A DNA stretch of 64,000 nucleotides from positions 310,001 to 374,000 of the forward strand of contig VWND01000017.1 in the NCBI GenBank assembly GCA_009599575.1. The letters are read 5' to 3'. How positions within the stretch are numbered: the stretch's first letter is position 1; the number at the start of each line of letters is the position of its first letter. The translations under genes were made by a program, and so were the position numbers. The DNA is from Blumeriella jaapii (lineage: Eukaryota > Ascomycota > Leotiomycetes > Helotiales > Drepanopezizaceae). Below the pieces are notes generated by a model. It worked only from the letters and a program-made list of their open reading frames with translations. It was not told where the DNA came from and made no database searches. This document shows positions 10,551-22,800 of the stretch, piece after piece.

Positions 10551-11975
10551 TCCTTGGACGATCTATCGTACCCCGCTTCTGGACACTAAGTTAGTATGTG
10601 AGTTGCTTTTATTGTCCTGTTTCGTTCAGTCTCGGGAGAAATGAATTATTTTTCATGGTACTCTTCTCATGGGATCTACCCGGACCACTACTGAGACTCT
10701 ACGATCCACAGTTCGAGACCGTTAAGGCATCCATTCTTGACGCTTGGTCATGCTTAACCGAGCCACAGATGGATATCAATTGTGTTCGGGTTTCAGGCTA
10801 TGCAACGCCTTGGTCTGAGAGAGAACGGTAAGAGGCACTCGATCATTGCGTCAAAAGGGTCTGGGAGGTATCGGTATCAGCTTCCGACTTAGAATGGCGC
10901 ATTCTGCATGCCGAGATAGATTATTAACAGAGCACATGGGCATTCTCTTCGTCTCTAGACGATAAGCGTCTGGGTTAAGCAAGCGAGCATTACTACGTAC
11001 AGTACCTCGCTCGGTACAAATACAGTTAGTTCTCTCCACCATGTACGGAGAAGAAACACTCGCTGGATTGGATTGCATCGTGACGTGACATGGGAAAGTG
11101 GGTTCCCTGGGGCAATCTGATTTTTGTGTGGTTCAAATTGTAGGTTGTTGTTTTTTTTCGGCCGCGTAGGAAAGCGTCTCGATGTCTTTTGTTCTTTCCA
11201 GATGGGCAGTATCAATTAGCTTTCTTTTCTTCTCCTCTCCTCTCCTCTCCTCTCCTCTCCTCTCCTCTCCTCTCCTCTCCTCTCCTCTCCTCTCCTCTCC
11301 TCTCCTCTCCTCTCCTCTTTTTCTTTTTCTTTTTGTGGGGGTGGGGTGGGGGGAGGGGGGAGGGGGAGAGAAAGGCCAGCAGGCAAGCAAGCATACATAC
11401 ATGCACCCTCCCATCGTTCGGCAGCAAAGGGGAAAGAAAGAGAGCGAAAAGCTGACAAGGATCTTGCGTGCTATTCCAACAAGAGCAAAAGCCAGCCTCT
11501 CGTTTATTTTCCTATTTTTGTTTTTCTTGCAATGCAGGTTTTCAACGCGAGGTACAGTAGATAGGTAATAGTATTCACCGTGGTCTACCCTGTCTAAGAA
11601 CGAGCGAGGAAATCCCACGTGTCTAGCTACTTCGGTAGGCGAGGTGAGGTGAGGTGAAACAAGCCCAGTTCCTCTTCTGTGGTTTGCGTCTTCGATTAGG
11701 AAAGGTGCTTGCTTGCTTACGGCGAGGTCGGTAGCTACAGGAAGAGTTGCGTTCCCGTCTGAAGCAAGCGTAAATCTAGAGAGTGCCGACGGTGTTTGGT
11801 TTTCCTCCTCTTCCGCCTCTGAGTCGGGACTTACCGTTTGTTTGTCATTGGCTGATTTGGAGATTTTCACCTCTCTCGTGCGAGCCTGAGCCTCCCTCCC
11901 TCCCCCCCCCCCCCCCCCCCCCGCCCCTCCCTCTCTCCAAGTGAAGCCTTCCTCCGATGCCCGAGTGGACTCTCG
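10551..11975. other. Intergenic spacer with TCTCC array and poly-C tract
   Basis: No gene seen. It carries a TCTCC pentamer array at about 11231-11318 and a run of 21 C at 11902-11922, close to the 3' end of the SDR gene. The ORFs here (Ser-Pro-Leu-Leu or Arg-Gly-Glu-Glu repeats) are translations of the array. Confidence 0.65.
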
Positions 11976-13191
11976 CTACTTCAATCCACCGGCGAGGAGC
12001 AGGCTCTGGCCCGTCATGAAGCCCGTCGTGGCGAGCATGGTCACCACGTTCGCGACTTCGCTCGGGGTGCCGAGGCGGCCCATGGGGATGCCGCTTACGC
12101 CGCCGGGGATGATATCTGCCTGTTTTGTTGTGAGCACCGCTTCAATCCTCTCTCCCAGTCCCGGCTCCTACCAGTCCCCTTTTGGCCGCTGCACGAAGCA
12201 AGAGGTAGGAGGGAAATACGTCAACAGGAAAACACTCACGCTCGGGATCATGCCCGTCTCCCCAATCAGGGCCGGCGCCACGTCGTTCACGGCGATGTTC
12301 AACGGTGCCAGCTTCGCCGCCAGGTTGCGCATCATGCCCGACAGGCCGCCCTTGGAGGCCGCGTAGTGGCAGCCGTTGATGCCGCCGCCCTGGGCGGCGA
12401 TGCTCGACATGAAGATGATGCGGCCCCAGCGCTGCGCGCGCATGCCCGCCACGACGCCCTGCACCAGCACGAAGCTGGCGCGCAAGTTGATGTTGAGCGT
12501 GTGCTCGAATTCGGAGAGCGGGATATCCCTGTTTGAAGGGAGCTTCGTGCGCGTGTGTTCGGTGGCTAGCTTGATATAGGAGGAGGAGGAGGAGGAGGAG
12601 GAGGAGGAGACTTGCGCAAAGGGGAGCAGGAAACATGTATGGCATCATCAAGTGGTTGTGATGGGACAACAGAATATATGGATGGAGAGGCAAGAGAAAG
12701 GCAAAGAAGAGCAGGAGAGGAAACGAACCAGATGTCCACAATCCGCTTCCCGTACCCGGCATTACTGACCAGAATATCGATCACCTTGCCCTCGTGCTGG
12801 GCCGCGATCTCCTCAAACATGTGCGCCATCTCCTCGACGACGCCGACGTTGACCTGGTGCGTAGAGATGCGCAGCTGAGCCGCCTTCGGGGACTGCGCTC
12901 GAATGGAAGAGACAATGGCTTCTAGCCCGGCTTTGTTCCTCGAGTAAGTAAGTGCGAGGTGGCAGCCTTTGGAGGCGAGGGAGGAGGCGCATGCCGCTCC
13001 TATTCTGTTGGGTGGGAGTGTCAATTCGGTGTTTTTGGTTTGGTGGTTTTTGCTTTGGGAGAGGGAGAGGGCGGAGAGGTGAGAGGAGAGAAAGAGATGA
13101 GAAAGTGGGGGAGATGAGAGGAGAGAAAGAGATACCCGGATGAGGCGCCGGTGATGAGAGCCAGACGGCCGGTGATGTCGTTGTCTGCCAT
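11976..13191 (-). CDS. Classical short-chain dehydrogenase/reductase (FabG-like)
   Basis: NAD(P)-dependent oxidoreductase of the classical SDR family, most like 3-oxoacyl-ACP reductase-type enzymes; substrate unknown. Four exons, 13191-13136, 13004-12729, 12528-12240 and 12119-11976, splice in frame to 254 residues, the usual classical length. The cofactor loop TGASSGIG is split by intron 1 (TGASSG|IG). Other motifs are the NAG motif in VSNAGYG, catalytic Ser in IIFMSSIA, the YAASK (YxxxK) active site, and a C-terminal GRLGTPSEVANVVTMLAT with GQSLLLAGGLK typical of the fold. Intron 2 (12728-12529) holds a GGA run. No signal peptide, so probably cytosolic. The fold is certain and the reaction is not. 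Confidence 0.9.
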
Positions 13192-16100
13192 TTGCTTGTT
13201 TGTGAATCATACAAATATGCTTGTTTGCTTCTTCAAAAGTGCTGCTGATGGACAATAGTGGTTGGTGTAGCTCGGCTGTCGAGGTTGTGAGGGAGGGAGT
13301 TACTGTACTAGTGCGGGGGTGTTGTCACCCCGCTACTAGCTCGATTTGACAAGCGAGGCGAGGATTGTCAACTTCACTCCGTAAGATGAGATTGGGGATT
13401 ATCTGAAGCTTTGGCGATGTCAAGCATTGAATGAATTGTGATGGGCATCCTGATCTTCATTTTGGAATCCAAGGCATCCGTGCGGTATTTTACGCTGATT
13501 AAAATTTACCACATAGGCTTTTGGATGTGTCCCCATACTGTGAATATATACATTGCATCAAACAAGTACAAGTGGGAGGAACAGTTGCCAGACATTCCTC
13601 GTGGATGGACTAGAGAGCTTCAGGTTTCCGAGGAAGGAGAAAAATCAAGGGCTGGAGACACCAGACTGACTGGCAACACATTCAAGTCCGCCTCCTGAGA
13701 CTCTGCCTATTCAACGGGGCGGTACGGAGAAAAGGGATTAATTTTGGTGTACGGCTTTTTCTTTTTATGAGATCATCCTTGGAATATTTCTTCCACCCCC
13801 TTCACCCAGGTAATCTGGTCTGGGCTTCTTGAGGGAGGATGCTAAGACCAGATCAAGTCACTGGCTTCTACATGGATCTTTCAACTCAGACTTAAAGGGG
13901 CAAATCATCGACTCTCTCCTTTAGTAGCTCGTTTGTTGGCTCCGATAATGTGAAGTCTTATTATTATGGGTTGATTCATCTCGTCATCTCAAAAATGTGT
14001 GCATTAAAAGCTTTTTCAAGTACTCACATTTGTGAAGCAATGCTGGCTTGGTTGTGACCCTGGTAAATCTAGTTAATCGAAAACCCGAGGACCACTCTTT
14101 TCGGGCATAGCCGCGCCTGCGAAAGAAGCACCTCCAAAGCGCGAAAATATCTCAACAATATCTTTCTGCGGGCAGCATTAGGAAATTTGTGCAAGGATTG
14201 AATTTTACTACTTTGAGCTTGCGCATGCAACACAACACCAGTAAACAAAAGAATTGATACCGGGGTATGAGTTGTAAATGCTCGCACATTACCGCATTTT
14301 GATTTGCAGCTGTCGCTGTATTGCGAAACCTGACTTTCTGCCGAGTTTCGCAATTCTGCTGTGCCTTTCTTGAAAGCGCAGCTCTGCCGAACAGGGGTGG
14401 TGGTCCTCCATCCTCGGATTGATTGAGGCCTCGGCGTCGACATGCCGCCCGTTAAGCTTTAACCAACGGATCCTACTTTTTTTTTTAGCCTGTTTTGAAC
14501 CTTCATCTCTACGCCACTATCCAGTTTCACTGCCACTCTTGTCGCAATCGTTCCACACGGGTAGGAAGCTTAAAGAACGGACCGTTCCGGATATAGGGAG
14601 CGTATGACGAAGTGGGATTTGACAAGATCACCAAGAGGTTGCGCTACTCCTGGCTTTTCTGGCCCGAGATGTCGATGGCGCTTTTGCCAACAACTTTTGA
14701 GACCTGGTGAATACGGTGTACAAAGTATCGTTTAGAGATAAAGTCGGAGACAATAGAAGCGTACTTGCTTCTTACGGACCTGACGTGGCTGGTCTTGCCG
14801 ACCGTTCCGTAAATATTTAGGCTTTCGACATTTAGAGTTAGCCGCAAGCTGATGTCGAGAGCAATCATCATCGTTTCCATCGACAAGCACTTTCTCTAAA
14901 GCTTATTAATATCAATAATATAAATGCTTCGACACAACCCCTAGACAGAGTTTCCGGTCGGTTATCGGCTTGTTGTCCCATGAGCCAGCCCATTTAAAAT
15001 CCGGGCTTGAAATGCCAATGTCCCTGGCCCATTATAAGTTGAGATGGGATTTGTTTGACAGGGATGGCTGGGATCAACTGCTCACCAGTCTTGTCCCCTT
15101 CTTCTATACTTGTCACAACAACTATATCTTAATCACGCGGCCAGTATTTGAAATCGGCGGAAACAAACAAGTGATCATACCCAAGATGTGTAGCGGCGCA
15201 TTAATGATTCCTGATTTTCTGGCCCATAGGAACATGGGAAGCTTATGTTCATATTCTGATAGCACAAGGTGGGTAAAAACGCGTGCTCCACCACACTACT
15301 ACCAGTTAGTTGCATTGGTACTGGCCGCACAAGTGCAAAATCGAATTTCTATCCGACGAAGCTTTTGCCTTTTGAAGTTGGACTGCTTGGTTTTGCTTTT
15401 GTCTCAACGTCGAGAGAAGAGGTATGAGATTTCCCTCAACCAAAATCGCTTCGGAATAGGCCGCATGCGACGTGAGCCACTCACCGTGGACTACCAGTCG
15501 GCAAGAACAAACGGCTTCTAAGACCCTTGGGTAGATTAGAAAGACAAGGCTCAAAACAAACATTCAGGTCGTTTCACCACCCATTCCCTATCCTCATGAT
15601 CCGACACCTTTGAGTTGCCATTCATCGATCGTGGTTTGTCGTTATGGGAGGGGCAGCCGTGTCATGAGCCAGGGGCTTGAAATATATTCGGAGGATTATT
15701 TGTTACCTGGAAGAGCGGGCACTGATCCTTGGTCGCTCGGAGGAGTCCGCTGTTAGAGCCCGACCCATTTATCAATCAGTATTGGCATGTTAGAGCCATA
15801 GTGCTCGCTAAGGGGTTTGAAATCCGTAAGATCAGTACCTATTAGAATCGTGGGGCCAGGCCCAAGGATGTGCGTAACAGTAGGTTTTAAGCTTTTCTGA
15901 AGCTTCTCGGGCGGTCATGGTACAGTAGATGGGACGACAAGACCTCAGTGCGTTGGTGGCTGACGTCTGTCGGTATCAGAACGGAGAATCCGGTTTGAGA
16001 TAGCCATGCTGTGTGATTCTCGAGCACTTTGCATCGAAAAAAATCCGGATCAAAAGATGATTACTTGAATCTGAGCTCACTCGCCCTTGAGAGATGGTGA

Positions 16101-16679
16101 AGTGGTAAGGTCAACACCCTAGTGTTACGCAAGCGATCACGTGCCGGATTATTGGGTAGCTCATCACACCTACAGTATTTGGGCATGTTCAGCGATGTCT
16201 GCTGAAACCTCCCCTGATCACCGCCTCCACTCTCCACTGCATGTAACAGCGTCATATAATCCATTAATGTGGGAAGTTGCCCCTGAGGTACGTTATCTCA
16301 GAGATTCGTTGAAACTTCATGCTCGCAATTTCGTTTTGAGTGATTTCCATATAAACAGGTTACAAATATCATCAATCGTGTTGAGTTGAGGCCTATGTTT
16401 TGCTTAAATTAAGCGAGGAGGCCGAGATCACCCTTCATCCGGCAAAGCTGCGCCCCGATCAGTAAGGGGCATCACGAAAATGACCTCCGGGTAGTCCGTG
16501 CTGTTTGATACCAGCGGCAACCTCGTAGCCCGGGTCCACATCTCGCTCCGGCTCGGTCAAGGTTGCATGAAGTACATTCTACCTTATAAGGAGAAGAAAA
16601 TCTGCCATGACTTCTGCTCTCGCTCTTATCATACATAGTCTCATATCCCTTCGGTCTTATTCTCAGTAGCTCAATCATC
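13192..16679. other. 3.5-kb gene-poor region
   Basis: AT-richer than the flanking genes. ORFs of up to 183 residues occur (for example 14970-15521 +), but none shows a recognisable domain, splice pattern or start context. Similar short words recur (GAGCCAGCCCATTTAAAAT near 14981 and GAGCCAGGGGCTTGAAAT near 15664), suggesting decayed repetitive DNA. I cannot name an element. Confidence 0.5.
16585..16590 (+). promoter_or_regulatory. Possible TATA box of the pectin lyase gene
   Basis: TATAAG about 95 bases before the pectin lyase ATG, on the right strand and at a plausible distance. Position and sequence only. Confidence 0.3.
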
Positions 16680-18009
16680 ATGAAGCTTGTTGTTGCATTT
16701 GTGGCTTCCTTATCAGCCTTCGCGGGTCGAAGTGCTGCTGCTGTTGGGGTTACCGGGAAAGCACCAGGATTTGCTTCGGAGACGACCGGTGGCGGAGATG
16801 CGCCCGGAGAAATCCCCTCGGATATTAAACAGCTGGCGGAATGGCTTTCGGACAAAAAAGCCAGAACTATTGTTCTCGACAAGGAATACGATTTTATTGG
16901 TTCAGAGGGCAAGACTACTGAGGATGGCTGCCGGCCGCCTGCCAACCATTGCGCAGGGAATGGTGGCCAGGATTCCCTTAACGGTCCCAACTGGTGTACC
17001 CAAGACAACAAGCCGGTCGTGAAGGTTACTTTCGATGAGGCAGGTACAAATTCCATAAACCTCGGACCTAACAAGTCCATCGTTGGTGTCGGAAACAAAG
17101 GCGTGATCCGAGGGAAGGGACTCCGACTTGCCAACGGTGCTTCGAACATCATCATTCAAAACATTCACATTACCGAGCTCAATCCACAATACATCTGGGG
17201 AGGGGATGCTATCATTCTCGAAGAAGCTGATCTGATCTGGATCGATCACGTCAAGATATCGCTTACTGGACGTCAGCAATTCGTCTCTAGAGGGAAGGCA
17301 GCTAATCGCATTTCGATTACGAACAACGAGTTTGACGGAGTTACTTCTTGGTCCAATACTTGTGACAACCATCACTAGTACGTTCCCACTTCACAGTCTT
17401 CTCTTGATTTCATTCACTGATGCATCACACAGCTGGACTGTTTTTTTCAACGGCGAGGCCGACCTTGTCACATTCCAGGGCAACTGGATCCATGACACAT
17501 CAGGTCGCTCTCCCAAGCTTGCTTCCGGCATTCTCTTGCATGCCGTGAACAACTACTGGGCCGATAACTCAGGTCACGCTTTCGAAATTGGACCAGGTGC
17601 CGTCATCCTCGCCGAGGGAAACATGTTCTCCAACGTGAAGAAACCTATAGAGGAAAACGAGGGCGCTCTATTCTCCCCATCTACCTTAAGCACCGATTGC
17701 CAGGCCGTCCTCGGACGCGCCTGCCAGCCCAACACTCTTGAAAAGAGTGGTGATTTCACGGGTTCCGACACTTCGGTGCTAGAGAAGTTCAAGGGCAAGA
17801 CACTTGTTGAGGCTCTCGAGCCCAGCGCCAACATTGCCCTCACTGCCGGTGTTGGCAAGCTCGAGGGCGGTGGAGGAGGTTACGAGACTGGAAACGGGAG
17901 CGGCACCGGCAGCGGCAGCGGCACCGGCACTGGAGGAGGAGGGAAAGGAAAGGCGCCCGTCAAAGAACAACCAGAGACGCCCGGCTACGAACAACCATGC
18001 GACCTTTGA
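16680..18009 (+). CDS. Secreted pectin lyase, polysaccharide lyase family 1
   Basis: Extracellular enzyme that cleaves methyl-esterified homogalacturonan by beta-elimination, used in plant cell-wall breakdown. Exons 16680-17377 and 17433-18009, intron of 55 bases, 424 residues. A signal peptide (MKLVVAFVASLSAFAG...) is followed by the parallel beta-helix with family motifs: IWGGDAIILEEADLIWIDHV, the GRQ segment matching the conserved second Arg, CDNHHYWTVFFNGEADLVT across the intron, TSGRSPKL with the catalytic-Arg position, and HAVNNYWADNSGHAFEIGPG. The SGRSPK and NNYW pattern and lack of a clear calcium-binding Asp set favour pectin lyase over pectate lyase. The C-terminus adds a Gly/Ser/Thr-rich linker and a Lys/Pro-rich tail absent from short pectin lyases. 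A Tc1/mariner fragment lies 300 bases downstream. Confidence 0.93.
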
Positions 18010-18311
18010 ATTTGGTTCTTGGTCTGTGGCCTACGATCTCTGCTTTAATACTGTTATCCAGGCGGGGATCCTATTGTAGACATGTAACGCGATACTTGAA
18101 GCCGTCGCTTCGATATATAATAATGCACACTTAACAACACTCGCTTGGCCCTACTGCACTCACGGTAGCGAGACCAGTCTGCTCGACGTCATGGTAAGTA
18201 CAACCACCACCATGACTTTCTTACGTTCAAAGGCTCTTGCATTATCTGCTCTTTGCCCCTACGGTGTGTAGTCACTTCTTTCTCCAAGAAACTAGGTCAT
18301 TGTGAGTAAGA

Positions 18312-18600
18312 TACAGTGGGTGGACACATGAATGTGCGCGTCAGTAAATAGTCCTTACCCCAACAAAATTCTTCTACCTTTACAACTTCATAACTCCACC
18401 ATTAATCCATCGATCCTAAATACAAATGGCTTAAATTAAAGCTGAAAATCGAAGGAATATTCTATTTAAATTAGTGTTTAGTATAACATCCATTTGCAGC
18501 CTTAACAGCGTTTATCCTTTTTTGCATCCCTTCCGCCAATTTATTTAACAACTGGTTTTTTTAAAACCTTCTACGCCTTTTGTGCAGTTTCTATTAATGA
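18312..18600 (-). mobile_element. Tc1/mariner transposon fragment, 3' end with inverted-repeat terminus
   Basis: Starting at a TA dinucleotide (18312) is TACAGTGGGTGGACACATG, matching the usual outer end of Tc1/mariner terminal repeats. Reading the minus strand, a transposase C-terminus ends at a TAA at 18471: LNKLAEGMQKRINAV followed by KAANGCYTKH, the family's conserved tail. An in-frame TAA sits about 30 codons before the end, and I cannot find the catalytic region or the second terminus. The element is a decayed fragment; its AT-richness fits mutation decay. The right boundary is approximate. Confidence 0.75.
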
Positions 18601-19821
18601 ACGCTGAGTTTTTATCGTTATGTACAAGGTATTTTATGCTTAACCCTAAGCCTACCTACGTAAGATCCCCAAAAACCACCATTCATTCGCAAACAACATG
18701 CGCAGAACCTAGCAGTCCAGAAATAAACACCAGCTGCCCCAAAACCAGCCACAACACACCCTTCCTCGATAGCACCAGAGAAAAAAAAAACCACAGCAAC
18801 ACTCGACACGCATTCGCCGTCCCCCCTTGCGAAGAACAGAAAAACAGCACACAAAAAGATAAACCCTATGATAAAACTGAAAACACCCAACAATAGATTC
18901 TGACCTACGGAAAACATGTACTAAAAAAGGGCGCAAAGAGGCAATAAAACCTTTTTGAACCCCGATCTTATTCTTGCGTTTAATTTTTATTGTTATTATC
19001 ACAAGAGACGAAATCGTCCCGAGTCCGCTACATCCCTGTCTAGGGGTACTGTGAATGCAGCGATTCGTGCATTTGAGCTAGTCGGTGTTGTGGACAATAG
19101 GAACCAGGTAGATAGATAGATACACTTGGCTTGCTTTCAGAGCGCCGGCATCAATCACAGGGTGGGGATGGGGAGGCGAGGCATAAAAGAGAGAAGAAGA
19201 GGAGGAGAGAGAAGAGAAGAGCGTGCAAGAAAGCAAGCGAGGGATTTAGAGAGAGCAACGACGGTCCTCTGATTGCTCATCGTTGCTGTCTATTACTTAT
19301 CGCTATCCATCACTCGCGGTTGCTGCCCGGGCGAGCAGTGCACGTCTCGAATCCACCCCTCGAGCCAAAGATGCCGTATTCTCCCAGCACAACTAGCATC
19401 GGCGTCATCGAAACGGCGATGCCTTCTACCCCGCCACGAAGGTTTTTCTTTCCTGCTTTCCTCGTCACCTCTTGGTTTCCTCTATCTCTCCCAGTCCACT
19501 TTCCGTATGAACTTTATTTGGGCAGGTCCCTAGAGGGCTTGCCTGCTAGCTGGCGCGCCTGCCCCCAACGCCAAAACCCAGAGTAAACATGCCTCCCTGC
19601 CCAGGACATCTAGTCCCCCCTCGAAACGCCATCGCCCAAAGCTGGTTCCTGGACCGGTAAATCACACACAATTATGCAAAAAGAAAAGCAGAAGCAAGAG
19701 AAGGAATGAAAGGAAACAAAGCCAGCGAGTCAATCATACTGTCGTATCATCCACCTGGCGCCGTGCTACACCGTCTGTTGTTGTTGTTTGCATTTCGCAG
19801 CTAACGCACCACAAGAGCCAC
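18601..19821. other. Intergenic spacer, 3' side of Med14
   Basis: AT-rich to about 19000, then mixed sequence likely to include the Med14 3' UTR. A 151-codon ORF at 19131-19586 has no recognisable features. No gene supported. Confidence 0.5.
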
Positions 19822-22800
19822 CTAATCGATTTCCACGATGACCCGGTTCTGCGGGTTATTGATGCTTCTTCCTTGTTGACTCTGATTCGAGTTCGGTGGT
19901 GGCTGCTGTCTCTGCTGCTGTTGTTGGTATTGCCTAGGATTTTGACCTGGATTTGGCTTTGGCGGGGCAGAGGTTTGAGCACGAGCCGGAGGAGGTGGAG
20001 CTGCAACTATGTGGCTTTCGAGATTTTTGCCGTTTAGAGCAAAGTTCCTCACAGTCTCGTCCAGCTTGATCAGTAGATGTTCAATGCTCTTGTTCTGCGC
20101 CACCGCACTATTCCGCATGCTGACCCACTCGGGAGTTGGAGACAAAGCCCACACCGGCATCAAAGCCTCGTCAAGCGCATCTGGATACTTGAGGCGAGCT
20201 GTATTTACGCGGCGGACATGCCACCACGGCTTCGACTTGCGTGAGCGTAGCTTTATCTCGAAAGATACTTTTCGAGTGATGGTAAGTGGACTTGCGACCG
20301 AGGAGGACGTTTGAAACAGACTATAGCGAACGAGGTATGAATCGGTCGCTCGCACGTGGACGATAACCTCCCCTTTAGCGACCAAGTCGTCGGTGGACCA
20401 AGCGTTTTCTATAGCATCCAGACCTCGAAGAACATGTAGGGTGAGAGGAAGGAAGGTCGCGACGCCATTGAGACCTTCTGAACTATTCAAGACGCTCGCT
20501 AAGCTGTCTGAAATTCGGAGATGGGGATTACCCTTCTCCAGAACCAATGCCATATTATTATCAGTGGCACTGAAGTCCACCGTGACCTCGTATGCATCGG
20601 GAGCATTTCCAGCACTCAAGTCCAGCCCGTGAGAGGGAGAGACTGATATGGCCTCCTGATACGTGAAGATAATCTTTCCAAGGGAGACCATCTTGCACGT
20701 CAAGGTGGTTCCATGCGAACCAAGAACCTGAACAAACTCGACTAGTCGCTCAATCCGTACCAAACACTCTACCAAGTCGGGAATGACAGATTCGCCAATC
20801 TTGGTGCGTAGCCGGAAAGCGAAGGACCCAGTTTCGGAATTAAAGACGATGTCTTTATCAACTTGGTTATTGATATTCAACAATGCTTTCGGGAGTAAGG
20901 CAACCATGCGTGCTTCTGTTACTAGTACCGAGCGCTCTTCTGCAGTCGATTGCGTTGGGGGAAGGGGAACGCCCATTGGCTGAGAGCCTGGAGCTGATGA
21001 CTGCGGTCCCTGCACGAGCTGCATAGAATTGGTGGGCTCGGCCACGCCTCCTGTGTTTTGGTCAACGATCTCGATTCCCTGAAAAGAGATTTTGACGATA
21101 TCTTTGGCCCAGCTAGATCCATTCCGAGAAAGTCTGTTCTTCGAAGGAATGAGATCGGAGAGCTTCGCGTAGACGGGTGGTAAAGTCATCGACTTTGCAA
21201 GTCCGCCTTTGCCAAGCATGTGATGAACACGAAGAGCGTGAAGCGTCTTCATATTGGTGTAATGAGAAACAACTCCAGCTGCGAAGACCTTGAGCGCGGA
21301 GAGAAACGAGTAAGTGGTTGTAGGTGAGGCGCTCGTTATGGGTAGCTTGATGCAAGCTCCTAGCCCAAGAGCATCTTTCTTCAGAACGTTGGGTAAAATG
21401 GCACTGGGAGGAAGGTGTCAGCTTCGGGGATTACAAAGTGGGGTCGAAACAGGGTCTGACTTACGTCTTTATTAGGTGCCACTCCTCCCCAGCCATACTC
21501 TGAGTGACAACCAAATACCAGTCATGGTCCCAGCCAGACCGTCGGAACCAGATAGTGGGCAGTGAATCTTTCCCAACCAACTCCCGCATGCTGTCCTGGC
21601 TGATGCCAGGTTTAGCAACTCGAGTCCATCCTACGCTTAGAGCGCGAATAGAAAGATTCTCCATCAAGAGCTGAGACCGCAGACCCTCAACGTAAGTATG
21701 ACCATCCCTCGCAGGGTCCTGAGTCCGTCTGTTCAAGTTGTACTCTAGTTGATCATTCTTTTTGCTGATTGGTCCAAGTACGAAGCGCCCAGATATGGGG
21801 TCAATCTTCATCGACAAACGGTAGTCATTCGTCAGCTGGATCTTGAGTTCGGAGTCTGCCGGGTCGCCGTTCGAGGTCTGCAAAGAAATCTCGAGTTCCC
21901 GTGTGGCATACAAGGGTTTCGCGAGCAATTTCTCGTAAATTGAATTTAAGATGAAGTGGATGTGTTGCCCGATGACGGTTTTCAGTAGCGATTCCGTGGA
22001 GATGTTAACGTCGTCGAACTTGATGTCTGCATCCTTTATCTCCTTGGATTCTCTAAACCACCTGATGAACAAGCGGCTTGTCGCGTGGGGATCTGGACGT
22101 TTATCTGCTCGCCTGCCACTGTGAACGCCAAGGATAATCCAGCTCTTGGAGGGTTTAGTGTTTAATAGTTTACCATCCGTAGCCCTACTAGGGTATCTGT
22201 CCACCCAGTATTGAATCGAGATCGGTCGGTTCAGATTCTCTACCATCAACGTGTCGATCCATAGCGACCTAGCCAAGCTTTCACCTTGGCGTCGGAACTC
22301 CTTGATCTTATAGGTCAATATGAGCTCGTGCAAGTACTTGTAACAGCCGAAAAGGCCATCCGAGAAAAGAATTTCATTGACCTTGCCCTCTATGAAGTTC
22401 CGGATTCCTGGGTTCATGTTCGAGGACGAAGGCCGAAAAAGGAACCGGAAATCGATAAACCAGTATTGCGACTCCGGGTCCTCGTTTGCGATTGTGAGAT
22501 CTATCTCGAATTCGCCTGGTACCTTGAACGTCGCGCGACCGGACTGGATGGTGAAATCTTTGAACTGCGGAGGGACCTTCTCATAATCGTCCAGGTTCAG
22601 GCGTATGGACAGAAGAGTGTTCAGCTTTTCCATTTGTCGGATGAGGTCCTTCGCCGTCAAGCGCGGTGGTTTGATATAGCCGAGCTACTTTTGTTACTTG
22701 GAAATTACATGAAGGTGAAGGGAAAGCTTACATCTGGCATCCACGAGGCCTTTCCGGTGGTAAAGCCTCCAGAGCCGTTTTGAGATCGGGATTCGGCAGG

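Noticed and set aside
14970..15521. 183-codon plus-strand ORF
   Set aside because: Lies in AT-rich gene-poor DNA, has no recognisable motif, and composition looks like decayed repeat sequence.
16090..16165. tRNA-like stretch with an A-box-like TGGTGAAGTGGT
   Set aside because: The downstream B-box region is a poor match (GCGATCACGTGCC) and no complete cloverleaf could be drawn; possibly a decayed tRNA-derived sequence.
19131..19586. 151-codon plus-strand ORF
   Set aside because: Basic and featureless, in the 3' spacer of Med14; no signal peptide, domain or introns.
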